From Saccoglossus kowalevskii (lineage: Eukaryota > Hemichordata > Enteropneusta > Harrimaniidae), in assembly GCF_000003605.2 (NCBI RefSeq), contig NW_003155740.1, positions 603,002 through 664,386 on the forward strand: a stretch of DNA of 61,385 bases. Reading direction: 5' to 3'. The notes below the pieces were generated by a model, which was not told the origin of the DNA, made no database searches, and saw nothing but the letters and a program-made list of their open reading frames with translations. The position numbers and the translations under genes were made by a program. Shown here piece by piece: positions 1 through 10,108 of this stretch; position 1 is the stretch's first letter, and the number at the start of each line of letters is the position of its first letter.

Positions 1-1538
1 GTCAAACCACGTGACACGTGGATGAGACATGCTGAATAACGAAAATATTAGTTTTAGTGACGTTGAACACAAAATAAAATTTATATGGTGCTCTGAGGTA
101 AGTTATCAGTAGGATTTTGTATATTTGTATCCGTTCAAGGACTGTAAACCACAGATGTTGATGCAGAAGCGAGGTAATATGTTGGCAGAATACTGTATAT
201 GCTGTTGTAATGGAAACAACTACCTAAGATGTATAGATTTCAAATAATGCATTTGTGTGTACTTCATTATAAATAGCACGATACTATTTACCCCACGTGA
301 CACCCTAAACGCCTACGCCCACTTTGGTTTGCCGATGTGAATTTCATACTCAAGAACACACATTCTCTGGTAATTCGATTTCATTAGATAATTATTTTAT
401 TGCTGATTCGTATTACAAACTGTTATATACATTACTGTTCTATGCGTAAGTAATTAAGTTGAAATATTATTAATGAACATTTCAATTGGTGAAAACTCAA
501 AGAGTGCCATTGGCAAGCGATAAAGGTGTGAGCGTTAAAAGTGCGACCTGTTATTTTTTTAGTTTGTTTATTTTTTTCATGATTTATTTTGTTTTTAGTA
601 AATGAATTTAAAAATACGAGAGGGTGTATTCCCATAATATCTGATGGAACACCGAAGACTGAACTAATACCAGGGTAATGTGTAGTTTTTCGAGAATAAC
701 CAATAGTAAAAATGTGGCATGTTAAACAATTGAGAACTTGATTTTACAGAAGTATTTACAATTTTGAAACATATCATAGTGGCCAAGTATAAACTTCAAT
801 CGAAAAAAAAACGAAATGTACAAAAATATACAGAATTGTAAAGAGTCTAGTATCTATTACTTAAACATGTTCATTGGTATATATAATGTTCTATGTAAAA
901 ACGTTAAATCTTTACCATACGACAACTAAATAAAAGACGCTGTTTATTAAAACGCCAAACGAAACAAAATGATTCTGTCCGTTTTAGGAACGGTAAATGG
1001 CGTTTAATTATTCAAACGGTGACGGTTCCCAAACACATATTTCTCCAAGTTCATTCACATATATCACAGGCATATATAGATATTTGAAATTTCAGTCAAC
1101 ATAATTGTATAAGACAAAAATCTGTAATAGTCTACTTGTCGGTTGAATATCCATATGTTACATGTATCAAAAGTAAAAAAAAATGGATTGTAAACTATGA
1201 ACTTAATGAACATGCTTGGTTACCTATGACAATCCAATCTAACGTGATGTAGTCATTATTCATAGATGAGTAAAAAATTATGCAATCCATGTTAGTCAAA
1301 ACACACTTTTCTGTACACGCTGGCCATGAATATCGTGCAATACTAATTCTGTCAAACTATATGACGCATCTCGTAACTACGCAAACTTCGGGTCCTTTCT
1401 TCAACTGTGTTTTCCCACAAATATTACGACCGTGTATTTTACGACATGTGTTCGATTTCAAACGTGAGCAATTACTATTCACTTATAACACGAACAACGT
1501 TAACACATACATCAAAACTTTATAAAAAGATAATTCAA
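1..1538. other. 3' flank of gene A, no gene seen
   Basis: AT-rich sequence without a supported exon. It contains a 15-bp palindrome at 7-21 made of two CACGTG E-boxes one base apart, and a third CACGTG near 294. Open frames here are short and unlike known proteins. Confidence 0.5.
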
Positions 1539-1544
1539 TTTATT
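1539..1544 (-). terminator. Candidate polyadenylation signal of gene A
   Basis: AATAAA on the minus strand, about 300 nt past the gene A stop codon, is the first canonical signal downstream. Nothing independent marks the cleavage site. Confidence 0.4.
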
Positions 1545-1840
1545 TAACAAATGAACAAAATGTAAGATGATCAACGTCTTACAAGTAATAGTTTTGGCAT
1601 GTAGTATTTTTTTTTATCTCCTATCTACCGAATATCAACGACTGCATATGATATCTAATAAGGTTTCCCAACAGTTTATCAGCGTCAGCCCACAAAAACA
1701 ACACGTAAGAACATCCATTGCTTTTGCGCTGTTACTGCCCATGGTATCAACCATGTTTTGTTTTTTTAACAACTCAGCGCTTGAATATGTAAATGTATGT
1801 AAATATTTATGTGCATTTTTCATTCACGATACTCGAAGGA

Positions 1841-2101
1841 TCAAAGCGTTTCAGACTCTATCTCAAGGGCGTTATTCATATCCTGTGCTCCATCTTTCCC
1901 CACGTCATTTTCTTCGTCTGCTTGTGCAGTTTCATCAGTTTCGTTCTTGTGTTTACTACGAACACATATACAGGCGGTAAGTTTCAAAGCGAACAAAGTA
2001 AAGAGACTTTTGATAAATACACAGAATTCGCAGATTGTGATAACAGACACGCCGATATAGAGGCCTAGCAGTCCGCCCATATCACTCATCAGGTCATCGC
2101 T
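1841..2101 (-). CDS. Gene A exon 30: DEG/ENaC TM2, selectivity filter, C-tail, stop
   Basis: The terminal coding exon (261 nt) starts in phase 0 after cgacag and ends at TGA. It encodes SDMGGLLGLYIGVSVITICE, with the G-x-S selectivity filter as GVS and the conserved TM2 Glu. The degenerin site aligns with a small Ser, as in many ENaC subunits. A Cys-containing membrane exit (TACICVRSK) is followed by an acidic tail (ETDETAQADEENDV). Confidence 0.93.
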   Translation of the reverse strand, partial: SDDLMSDMGGLLGLYIGVSVITICEFCVFIKSLFTLFALKLTACICVRSKHKNETDETAQADEENDVGKDGAQDMNNALEIESETL

Positions 2102-2136
2102 CTGTCGAGTTAATCATAGAGTAACATGAAGACTGA

Positions 2137-2166
2137 ATTAGATTAGATTACATTACATTACATTAC
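2137..2166. repeat. Short (GATTA/CATTA)n microsatellite
   Basis: About six 5-bp units, first GATTA and then CATTA, lie in the intron before the terminal exon of gene A. Confidence 0.8.
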
Positions 2167-2285
2167 ACATTTAGTTGACTATAAATCCATAATACATAAT
2201 ATGTAATTCAGGTGTACAATCTGGTACATGACGAATACATGTACGTGGAAAAAACACGTGTGGTACTAGAATCATTGATATTTAC

Positions 2286-2361
2286 CGTATATGCTATCGT
2301 TTCCTTCACGTATTGCACACTTAAACTATCGTAATAGACCTCAATGTACGCCAGATTTTTC
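2286..2361 (-). CDS. Gene A exon 29: DEG/ENaC last palm strand
   Basis: A 76-nt exon, phase 2 to 0, with ttacag acceptor and gtaaat donor. It encodes KNLAYIEVYYDSLSVQYVKE and ends TIAYT. It corresponds to the strand that runs back to the membrane in ASC channels (N....I.VYY..L....), just before TM2. Confidence 0.88.
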
Positions 2362-2452
2362 CTGTAATACAAATACCGTACCATTAGATAAATGCAATTT
2401 GTAGGTTTATAGGGCAGTATCATTATATACAAAGTAACACATGTGTACTTAC

Positions 2453-2523
2453 TGCGCTGACTCGTAGTCAGATATTCGTTTCGTTTTCGGGTTGATTGCA
2501 TTTATACTTTTCAATAGTTGTCT
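2453..2523 (-). CDS. Gene A exon 28: DEG/ENaC linker to last palm strand
   Basis: A 71-nt exon, phase 0 to 2, with tgtacag acceptor and gtaagt donor. It encodes RQLLKSINAINPKTKRI and ends SDYESA. It is basic and poorly conserved in the family at this place. It is supported by good splice sites and by being the only piece that joins exon 27 (phase 0) to exon 29 (phase 2). Confidence 0.72.
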
Positions 2524-2643
2524 CTGTACAGATATGAAAACAAGATTAAAAGCGAAAAAATATCAATTTAACCATAATGTATATTTATGAAAAATCAGTT
2601 GTTCGCTTTACCCCGAAGTCTCGATATTATACTTGTAACTTAC

Positions 2644-2701
2644 CAAATAGCTGTCCGAAGGCCAAGAAGCCAGAGATGTAGTTTTATCAAAACCAGCTTC
2701 C
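2644..2701 (-). CDS. Gene A exon 27: DEG/ENaC late thumb
   Basis: A 58-nt exon, phase 2 to 0, with ctacag acceptor and gtaagt donor. It encodes EAGFDKTTSLASWPSDSYL. The S.A.WPS stretch matches the ASC segment (S..PS) after the conserved thumb cysteines. Confidence 0.85.
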
Positions 2702-2828
2702 CTGTAGAAAATTAAAAAAATAAATATGGTTTATTTTAACTGTAACCAATACGACTTCAATCACAACATCGGATAAGGATAATGTTCACCTGTCATTGTG
2801 GTGTATACGAGTTACAAATAGACTTTAC

Positions 2829-3045
2829 AAGCAAATGACCGGCAAAATCTCACTGAGAACGAGAGCGCGATATGAATGATTTTTAAGTTACAAATTGTGT
2901 TCCATTTTCTCCCGTCATCATATCCACTGTTTCATGTAACCATGGTATTTCAAACATTGGACGTAATGACGAGAGAATATGGAATTCTACTTGAGCGCGT
3001 TGTGTCTCTCTCGCTTTAAACGAGATCTCTGTGGTAATTTGCGTC
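2829..3045. mobile_element. MITE-like palindromic element, copy 1
   Basis: About 215 bp with imperfect terminal inverted repeats of about 35 bp. The left end is GCAAATGACCGGC..ATCTC and the right end reads inward as GCAAATTACCACAGAGATCTC. A second copy with the same ends and a related middle (catgtaaccatggtattt against tatgtaactatggcattt) is at 22981-23190. It has no coding capacity, so it would be non-autonomous. It lies in the gene A intron between exons 26 and 27. Confidence 0.7.
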
Positions 3046-3299
3046 TAGAATATTAATAATAATACAAAAAATCATTAAGGTGTCTTCTGTCTCGTGTTCA
3101 GTTGCAATGAGCACACAGAATATGACGCGTAGTGTAAGACATGGCAAGCGGATACCGTGGTTTATGCAAGTGATTAGTTTATCAATATGGTGTCAGTAAA
3201 TGAGCACCACCAATCCAGTTGATCTAAACGTTATACGTCACTCAGGTGACTTCCCTGTACTGCTTGGTCGTGTAGTGAATTATCCCACTGTTTACTTAC

Positions 3300-3372
3300 T
3301 CGCACGGTGGCCAACAGTCGCATGGCAGTACTTGATTTTGTTGTAAATAATGCATCAGTTGACGACATGCCT
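3300..3372 (-). CDS. Gene A exon 26: DEG/ENaC CDCWPPC segment
   Basis: This 73-nt exon is phase 1 to 2, with tgtttag acceptor and gtaagt donor. It encodes ACRQLMHYLQQNQVLPCDC and WPPC. It supplies the C-x-C-x-P-C segment that ASC subunits carry between the thumb and the last palm strands. It was found by requiring a bridge between the phases of its neighbours, and the bridge is exact. Confidence 0.85.
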
Positions 3373-3627
3373 CTAAACAAATAATACAGGTCTATATTAG
3401 TAAGTATCACAGATAAATCAAGCGTCAATTTTCGTGTATCTGCTCTATAATACTTTGTTACCGTTGGGGAAATCGCTGCTGAAATTGCTTGCTCGTAATA
3501 GTCGGTTATATCTCATTTGGGAGCATCAAGTAATACTCATATTATTAGTATTGGCGAAGATGTAGTTAGTCAGAATATGATTCATCTTAAACTCTCCTCA
3601 CCATACATGGATACTAAAGTTAAATAC

Positions 3628-3772
3628 CTTCATCATAAAAATCCGTGATAAAAACAACTTTCTCACCCTGTGTTTTATTCAAGATATGACATTTTCCTCC
3701 ACCATAAAATGGAACATCCATACAACCACAGTATTCTTGCATTCTGGATTGTAAACAGAAGTGTCTGCAACC
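3628..3772 (-). CDS. Gene A exon 25: DEG/ENaC Cys-rich thumb
   Basis: The 145-nt exon is phase 0 to 1, with atcag acceptor and gtattt donor. It encodes GCRHFCLQSRMQEYCGCMD, then VPFYGGGKC and ends FYDE. The CxxxC and CxC arrangement is the conserved thumb disulphide ladder of the family. Confidence 0.9.
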
Positions 3773-4148
3773 CTGATAAACAAAAAATACAAATTGCTAA
3801 GCCTTGTCAAGTCACATGTTGTAATGTGAATTGTACGCTGACATAGTGCATTCTCTCATATTTGTACCTTTCACTAAATATTATGAAGAGGTACGCTAAT
3901 GATAAATGTAAATATGTAATCGTGTTTCTTTGTACATCAATAGTAAAGTGACGAGCGTAGGGACGCCCGAAACTATTCTGAAAATGCTGACACTTTAATA
4001 ATTAGGTATTATTCGACACACAGTGCATTCTAAGATACTTGTTATGTAGAGAGATTTTTAAGAACAAAATTATTGTTCATCATGATTTAATGATGTATTG
4101 AACTCAAAATGCATTTTATTTTCCAACAAAGTATATGGGTCTGCTTAC

Positions 4149-4235
4149 CAGAGTAGAATGTCTGTAATTTCGATATATGGGATCTGTCGTGCTATTACAG
4201 TCGCTATATTGCTTGCCTTTCCTCTCGTAGATATT
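4149..4235 (-). CDS. Gene A exon 24: DEG/ENaC thumb, YSxC segment
   Basis: The 87-nt exon is phase 0-0, with cacag acceptor and gtaagc donor. It encodes NIYERKGKQYSDCNSTTDP and ends HSTL. It matches the ASC thumb segment in which an aromatic residue and Ser precede a conserved Cys. An NST sequon is present. Confidence 0.85.
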
Positions 4236-4411
4236 CTGTGATAGAGTGAATAATGAAGAACATGCTAAAATTAATGTTTACAAAATAACTAACCCAGTCC
4301 GCATACGGCTTTGGGCGTACAACTAGTCTTCTATTTTACAGAGGTTGCAAGGTTTTTTAAGTGTGCCGGTATGAATCTATAAATACAGAAACGATATAGG
4401 TGTTCCATTAC

Positions 4412-4575
4412 CTGACGTATGGCAAATGATGTGGCGGCCCCTGTTTTGGCTGTCAGACCATTGTCTTCTGGCATAGGCATCTCATAAGGATGGTGAAGAG
4501 TAACGCGAACACCTGATTCTTGACCGTATATTCCAAGGTACTCATGTTGTTCAGTGAATAAAGTTAGCTTCAATC
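4412..4575 (-). CDS. Gene A exon 23: DEG/ENaC palm
   Basis: The 164-nt exon is phase 1 to 0. It encodes GLKLTLFTEQHEYLGIYG, then GVRVTLHHPYEMPMP and TGAATSFAIRQ. GL.LTL..EQ.EYL and the GVRV.LH.P block are standard ASC palm signatures. The frame continues past the gtaatg donor for a while, but the family alignment ends here. Confidence 0.93.
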
Positions 4576-4606
4576 CTAAAGGTTATAACGAACACAGTTA
4601 ACAAAC

Positions 4607-4618
4607 ATCACCACCACC

Positions 4619-4649
<31 letters not shown>

Positions 4650-4655
4650 GCAGCT
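4607..4655. repeat. (CAA)n microsatellite
   Basis: CACCACCAC changes into about twelve CAA units and ends in CAGCAGC. It lies in the intron between gene A exons 22 and 23. Confidence 0.9.
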
Positions 4656-5092
4656 AAAACAGCAACATCAATAATGACTAACTGTGACCATAATCGAACT
4701 AGGTCTAATAAGTATACAGTGTAATATACCAAAGCACGGAACATGAATCCGTTGATTATTCTACACCGCGATCACATCCATGTGACAATAAAAGTGCTCT
4801 AGAATGTCTTTGTTCGTGTTTACAAGAGCATTATAGAGTTAGCATCCGTGTAATACAGTGGTTTTAATTTTGTTACAATTATATCCATTGCAATTAGTTC
4901 AACACGACTTGCTATGAGTTTACGTACATTTTTTTTTCATTATCACATTTTTAATATCTATAACATATTTCTCATTATCGCTCGATAAATGAATATTCAA
5001 AAATTGGATGGTCAATTAAAACGTGAGTATGTGTTGATAAGTAGTGTCTCTGCTAGTACACAAATGAGGTTGTACAAGTTTGAATATATTAC

Positions 5093-5196
5093 CGTATTGT
5101 GCTCCTGACTTCGTAGCATTTCGAAGATCTCCATCCTCCCCATGATTAAAGGTAAAACAGTTGCCATATACTTTGCTTTCAAAGGATTTGAAGTCA
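5093..5196 (-). CDS. Gene A exon 22: DEG/ENaC YGNCFTFN motif
   Basis: The 104-nt exon is phase 2 to 1, with ttgcag acceptor and gtaata donor. It encodes SDFKSFESKVYGNCFTFNHG and ends SGAQY. The YGNCFTFN string is a near-invariant ASC signature in the palm domain. It contains an NAT sequon. Confidence 0.93.
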
Positions 5197-5541
5197 CTGC
5201 AATGAAAGTTATATCAGAGATACGTTAGGTAAAATCTAGTACGTGATTTCTTTCATAATTTCTACCGTAGTGGCGCACTACATGAGTACGCAATATTAAA
5301 AAATGTGTGGCGCACAGGTTCAATGTGCGCGAAGAAAAATAGTTTAGAGGACCTATGTGAAAATAGAGAAAATGTCTGTGGATTATATAACATGTCACTA
5401 ATTAAACTAAAATCAAGTTTTGAACTGTTTCCGTCGATTGTTATACGTTACAGTGCCAGGTATATATTGATAGTGGTGGTGGTCAAATGTTGAACTGGGC
5501 TTTTGACACGCAGAACATTGAAAACAATATATTTTGCGCAC

Positions 5542-5848
5542 CTGTAATTACACGGCCGTTCGTTGTAACTGCATTGTAAAATGAAATCTTCGGCTTGGTG
5601 ACCATACTCATTGATCTCTTCCGTGTTTAACTGGAGCACATTTTGAAGGTCGCTGAAATCAGGAGTGGCGCTAAAAGTGACAAATCCGTTCCAGTCAGGA
5701 GGATCTTCACGTCTTACTCTGTCGAACCCAGGATCTTTATAATAATACCTTAAAAAATCGTCGTAGAGATTCTTTGGGGTAGACGTTTTCGACATGTTGG
5801 AGTAACGATGCCACCACCCGTCTTCGAAAACGTCTGTTTTACTTAAAT
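5542..5848 (-). CDS. Gene A exon 21: DEG/ENaC finger and thumb region
   Basis: The 307-nt exon is phase 1 to 2, with tcctag acceptor and gtgcgc donor. It encodes the part of the ASC ectodomain after the inserted modules: a finger-like stretch (NLYDDFLRYYYKDPGFD) and the hallmark GHQAEDFILQCSYN with CNY. The GHQ..DFIL.C motif is characteristic of the family. The acceptor's phase 1 is the same as that of the inserted modules, so host and insert share one phase-1 boundary. Confidence 0.92.
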
Positions 5849-7007
5849 CTAGGAAAATGTAATAGTAAATTCAAGTAAAAAAAAATATCAGTATCCCTAA
5901 GTACGAATGTCAAACGACAAATGATCCCACTATAATTGCGCGCACATCGAACATATTCTGAAATATATACCCGTTGGTGATTTTGGAATTGATCAACAAA
6001 ATCAGGCCCGTTTTTGCAGTGATACGTTCAAATTTAGCATGGTAGAAAATGAAATTCACTTTGTTTTTATATGTCCATTTTATAATGCTCTAAGGGCTGA
6101 TCTTTTGTCAATAACCCTATGCAATTATGCAAATACTGACAGTCTGGGCTTACTTCGTCGCTACACAAACTGTCACACCATATAACAAATAGCTCTATAT
6201 CTTTTAAAAGTTTTCAAGCGACGAGATGAATATGAATCCAGCTTAACTTAGTACCATATGTTTACATGGATGTTGTATTGTGTTTAAAACGTTCTATGCA
6301 CTTTTCTACCTATTACATTTTATACGATAGGCTGAGGCCCTGTACAGAAATAAAATTACATAATACACAATTGACTAATACTAAAAGGAATAATTGTAGA
6401 CAGATTTCGACATGAAATCGTGTCACTTTTATGTGCGCTAACATCTGCGAAGAGCGAAAAAACTCGTAAGTAGTCTTCTACCTTAAAATACTTAAACAAT
6501 AATGCTAAGATAAGTACAGTCTTATCTTTTTTGTGTACAACATTTAGCCGTAGTGGATCAAGGGTGTGGATGTGTTTTTCTGTAGGTGAGGAATGGCTCA
6601 GGACCCCTTCTCTAAAATGGTAAAATAGTTCAAGGATGTTATGTGAAATATCTTACCAACGTAACACAAAGTAACCCAATTGAATTTAAAACCGATAATA
6701 TAAAAATATCTGTAATCTGTTACACACTTTTTGAATATTTTAAAATTCACACATTTCACATCAAATATATAATTGTTGTTTTCGAACCCCCTGTTCAAAA
6801 GTGCTGGCTACGGCCTGAAAATCCTGTAACAGGTTCAACTAGGAGACAGTCAATAAGTACTGGTGTGGTGTGATCAAATCTGTATATACCGCGGATTAAA
6901 CGTTCTACCATTTTCGCTAGCCAGGGTCTAAGTTTATTCGGCCAAGCCTCTAAACAGACCTTGGCAGAACGACCATCAAATATGCGTATTCTAACATTTT
7001 GAACAAA

Positions 7008-7175
7008 ATGGCGGCGCCCATGAATCGTGATATTTGTGATGATAAAATTGTTTTCGGTGCCTTCAAGCCTCATCAGGTACAGGCAATCGACACAGTTTTG
7101 TGTGGGAAGGATGTCTTCATGCCGACAAAAACAGGAAGTGGAATATTGTTTTATAATTTAGTACGTCCAAGATGA
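7008..7175 (+). pseudogene. RecQ-like helicase fragment
   Basis: Plus-strand reading gives 55 codons to a stop, including FKPHQVQAI (Q-motif-like entry of RecQ-type helicases), GKDVFMPTKTGSG (Walker A region) and then Ile where the catalytic Lys should be. RecQ-type helicases unwind DNA using ATP. This piece has only the first motifs, so it is a broken fragment, either a processed copy or part of a mobile element. It sits opposite to gene A in its 1.5-kb intron between exons 20 and 21. Confidence 0.6.
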
Positions 7176-7206
7176 TTGGGCGCCTTGTTTCGAGGCGCGC
7201 CCAATC
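7174..7206. repeat. GC-rich hairpin
   Basis: GATTGGGCGCC and GGCGCGCCCAATC form an almost perfect inverted repeat around a 9-nt loop. It directly follows the stop of the helicase fragment and may mark an element end. Confidence 0.6.
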
Positions 7207-7312
7207 AGATCTCACTGCTTAAGATACGCAATTAGCCTTAGCAATCCCGCACGGTATCGTGTAGAGACCTATAGGTCGAAGACCTGGACCGTGCGATTCG
7301 GATGATGACGTT

Positions 7313-7351
7313 CTACACGCGTACTACATGCGTATTACACGCGTACTACAC
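7313..7351. repeat. 11-bp tandem repeat
   Basis: About three and a half units of TACACGCGTAC/TACATGCGTAT lie just downstream of the exon 20 donor of gene A. Confidence 0.75.
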
Positions 7352-7377
7352 ACATACAGCGTGGTTGGGCGTATTAC

Positions 7378-7521
7378 CTTTGTAGATGCACTGCGACCAG
7401 AATTCGTCGTTACCGTCCGGGCAATCGCTGTTGATATCACAGAACAGAACGTCATCAATGCAGGATTTCTCATCACACTTGAAAAAATCAGGCGGACAAT
7501 TACCGAGTTCATCCGGTGTGA
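7378..7521 (-). CDS. Gene A exon 20: LDLa module 6
   Basis: The exon is 144 nt, phase 1-1, with ttcag acceptor and a gtaata donor. It encodes CPPDFFKCDEKSC, then CDINSDCPDGNDEF and a final Cys. The calcium motif is DGNDE rather than DGSDE. It is the last module before the channel sequence resumes, and its downstream intron (1.5 kb) holds helicase-like debris. Confidence 0.92.
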
Positions 7522-8005
7522 CTGAAATGAATCAAAGAATTGTGTTTTTGTCGAAACAACATAAATCAGAAATTCTATACCTGAATGAGATCCAAAGAAA
7601 CTTCAACACTCCCGCGTTCCTTTTTTAAAAATTATTATCTCCTATGGCCAAATAATGCATTAATAGTTACGTATAGTGTTTATTTATTCTGTACGGCCAA
7701 TGTTAAATCACATTTACTTTATCATTGCCATTTATGACAAATGCGTTAGTCACATATGAAAACATGGCAACAATAGCCCTTGGACGCGAGAGAGCATTGG
7801 GTCTTCTTGCCTTTCAAATAGTCTCCCATCCTCTCATTCATAATCACGTTCCAAATACCATGGTTATGTCGGCCATGGAAACAAACAAGATGAATTGCCA
7901 TCTTACTAGAGAGACACGGCTCTTTTGAAGTCCCTTTCACACAGCGTGCTCTGAGTCCCGCGTTACATAATAGACAAAGGTGTCTAACAACAACAATGTA
8001 CTTAC

Positions 8006-8125
8006 CTTGCTTTCCTTCACATATTTTACAACTTAGAGGGCAGTATCTCATCATGTATGAGGGATTCTGCTCACACTCTCCATTGTCTGCCCAGTGTGGA
8101 CACTGCTCTTGAATATCGGTACACA
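8006..8125 (-). CDS. Gene A exon 19: ShKT module
   Basis: The exon is 120 nt, phase 1-1, with gtaagt donor. It encodes a six-cysteine ShKT domain with spacing C-x6-C-x8-C-x10-C-x3-C-x2-C and the typical WADNGEC and NPSYM segments. ShKT domains occur in secreted proteases and surface proteins as well as in peptides that block potassium channels. At the position of the functional Lys-Tyr pair known from the founding peptide, this copy has Ser-Tyr, so pore block is not expected. It sits between LDLa 5 and LDLa 6. Confidence 0.92.
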
Positions 8126-8542
8126 CTTCAAGTGTGAAGAAGAACAAATAGACAGTGATTCAATAACTAATTGGGCTGTAGAGTTGGTAATATGATAACA
8201 ACATTCAATTTCAGTAGTGAGAGGAGGGTAGTTCGTCAAACACTGGACAATATTTGTTCCGGGACTAAAGTACAAAAAGTCTAACGTTGCACCGTGTTAG
8301 ATTTAAAATTACGTACTTTGAATTAACCTTTTTCGTGTCAATGATTCGTGATGTAAAAATGTTGAGATTACCGCGGCGTGATAAACATCCCATTTACCCT
8401 CACATAAGTATACGTTGTTATGCTTATATCATGTGGTCCTTATTGAACGAATGCGGATACGATGACCATCGAGTTGGAAATACATAGATATAAGCGACAT
8501 GAGTCTATGTGTAAGTTCAATGTCAAAACAATGTTAACTCAC

Positions 8543-8665
8543 GTAAGCTTGTGCAGTTCTGTAGCTCATCACTGTGATCTTTACAGTCATTGAAACTGTT
8601 ACACACCTTCCATCCTTTGATGCACTCACCACTGTCACATTTGAACTCGTTCTTGTTACATGGTC
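8543..8665 (-). CDS. Gene A exon 18: LDLa module 5
   Basis: The exon is 123 nt, phase 1-1, with acatag acceptor and gtgagt donor. It encodes [16 protein letters not shown], then [17 protein letters not shown]. Six cysteines and the DHSDE motif are intact. The usual CDG is CNS, a common LDLa variation. An NCT sequon follows. Confidence 0.93.
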
Positions 8666-8984
8666 CTATGTAGAAAACAAACACACGTCATGAGGCCGAC
8701 ATATAAGCAGATCGCAATATCCAGTTATCTATGTGTTTCATCTGTGAGGTTAGTTTTAACGCAAAGTAGTAAGATACCTAGACGAGACGCGCGACAAGGT
8801 GTAGATAGCGTTATTCTGATATTTCACAATTAAAACCTGTTTAATTGAATATAAATGGCGCCTGGGGTGGCCACTCTGGTAAAATTGTGTCACCAAAACT
8901 TCCCCGACGCTGCGTATCCGGATTGACGGTGGAACAGGGGGCATGTCACTAAAGAATGTCACATCGCATCACTATAATACTCAC

Positions 8985-9101
8985 TATATTGGCAGCCAAC
9001 TTCGTCACTATTATCGCCGCAGTTGTCGTTCCAATCGCAGTGTTCTTCACGGGGAATACATTTTTTGTTGTCACATGTATATTCCCATTCTTGACATACT
9101 C
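8985..9101 (-). CDS. Gene A exon 17: LDLa module 4
   Basis: The exon is 117 nt, phase 1-1, with tttgtag acceptor and gtgagt donor. It encodes CQEWEYTCDNKKCIP, then CDWNDNCGDNSDEVGC. Six cysteines and the DNSDE calcium motif are intact. It is the shortest of the LDLa exons. Confidence 0.93.
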
Positions 9102-9538
9102 CTACAAATTAAAATTTAAACATTATTTCCGCAGATGAGACTTAGAATCGATTTAATTACAAACGAAATCTATTGAAAGAAATAAAATTTGCACTAGCAA
9201 AATAAAAAAAAAATGGACAATGAAAACATTGGTATTTAAGCTGAATACGTCTAAATTAAATTATTAAAGTTGAATTTCCACTTTTGTATGATATAAAGAA
9301 TAATAATATTGGGAATACAGTGAAAAATTCTTTTTATTGGACTGGGGGTTGTGAGCGTATCAATATGACTTACATAAATTCCCATTCAACGGCACAATGA
9401 ACGCACCCATAAATATAAATCTGCGCACGTCTTCGACGCATGTCCAGTGAGAAGATCACTTATCACGAACATATACTTGATTTCGTGCGTTTGTAATTTG
9501 TATATGCGAAATACGTGAAATTTTAAAAATGCACTCAC

Positions 9539-9664
9539 TAAATTTACACCCGTCCTCGTCACTCCCGTCTCGACAGTCTTTCTTATAGTCGCATTTATCG
9601 GTGTAGGGATGACAGAAATTGCCATCGCAGAAAAATCCCTCGCACTCTCGGGCATCACCGCCAC
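9539..9664 (-). CDS. Gene A exon 16: LDLa module 3
   Basis: The exon is 126 nt, phase 1-1, with gtgagt donor. It encodes CEGFFCDGNFC, then CDYKKDCRDGSDEDGC. It is a canonical LDLa repeat with six cysteines and an intact DGSDE calcium motif. It follows a Gly-rich linker (GGGDARE). Confidence 0.93.
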
Positions 9665-9768
9665 CTAGTGTTGAAACATAGAAAGTCATTGTGTTGCAGA
9701 TGGACTAGTACAAGAGAATTGATTTCAAGACATCTCTGTTTGTGATTCTAATGTTTGCCTGATCTTAC

Positions 9769-9897
9769 CGCAATTCTTCTCGTCTTCTTTCTCGTTACAG
9801 TCTGGAATGCCATCGCATTGCAGTGACGATGGGATACACACGCCGGATAAACCTCCCTTGGAGCATTTGAACTGGTCTGAACCGCACACATAGTTAC
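9769..9897 (-). CDS. Gene A exon 15: LDLa module 2
   Basis: The exon is 129 nt, phase 1-1. It encodes [23 protein letters not shown] and [10 protein letters not shown]. Six cysteines are kept, but the usual DxSDE calcium cage is ExEDE. Acidic side chains remain, so calcium binding is possible but may be weakened. Confidence 0.93.
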
Positions 9898-9988
9898 CTA
9901 ATAAGAACATGAATAAATATACATGAATGACCTGAAGTGTTGCAACAGTGCCACCTTCAGTTAGAGATTAACGAAACTGAAAACTCAC

Positions 9989-10108
9989 TGTAATCGCAAC
10001 CGAATTCGTCGCTTCCATCCGGGCAATTCCTCATTCCATCGCATACAAGATAGGCTTTGACGCAGTGGACACCGTTGTTACAAATAAAGTCCCCGGGAAG
10101 ACACGGAA
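9989..10108 (-). CDS. Gene A exon 14: LDLa module 1
   Basis: The exon is 120 nt, phase 1-1, with ctcag acceptor and gtgagt donor. It encodes a complete LDL-receptor class A repeat: six cysteines, CDGMRNC and the calcium-binding CPDGSDEFGC. It begins the run of modules that interrupts the channel ectodomain right after the first palm strand. Confidence 0.93.

Noticed and set aside
1567-1980. 137-codon open frame on the plus strand
   Set aside because: It lies opposite the terminal exon and 3' UTR of gene A, and its sequence looks like antisense of coding DNA.
7746-8147. 133-codon minus-strand frame around the ShKT module
   Set aside because: Only the part 8006-8125 is exon. The rest is read-through into the intron after a good gtaagt donor.
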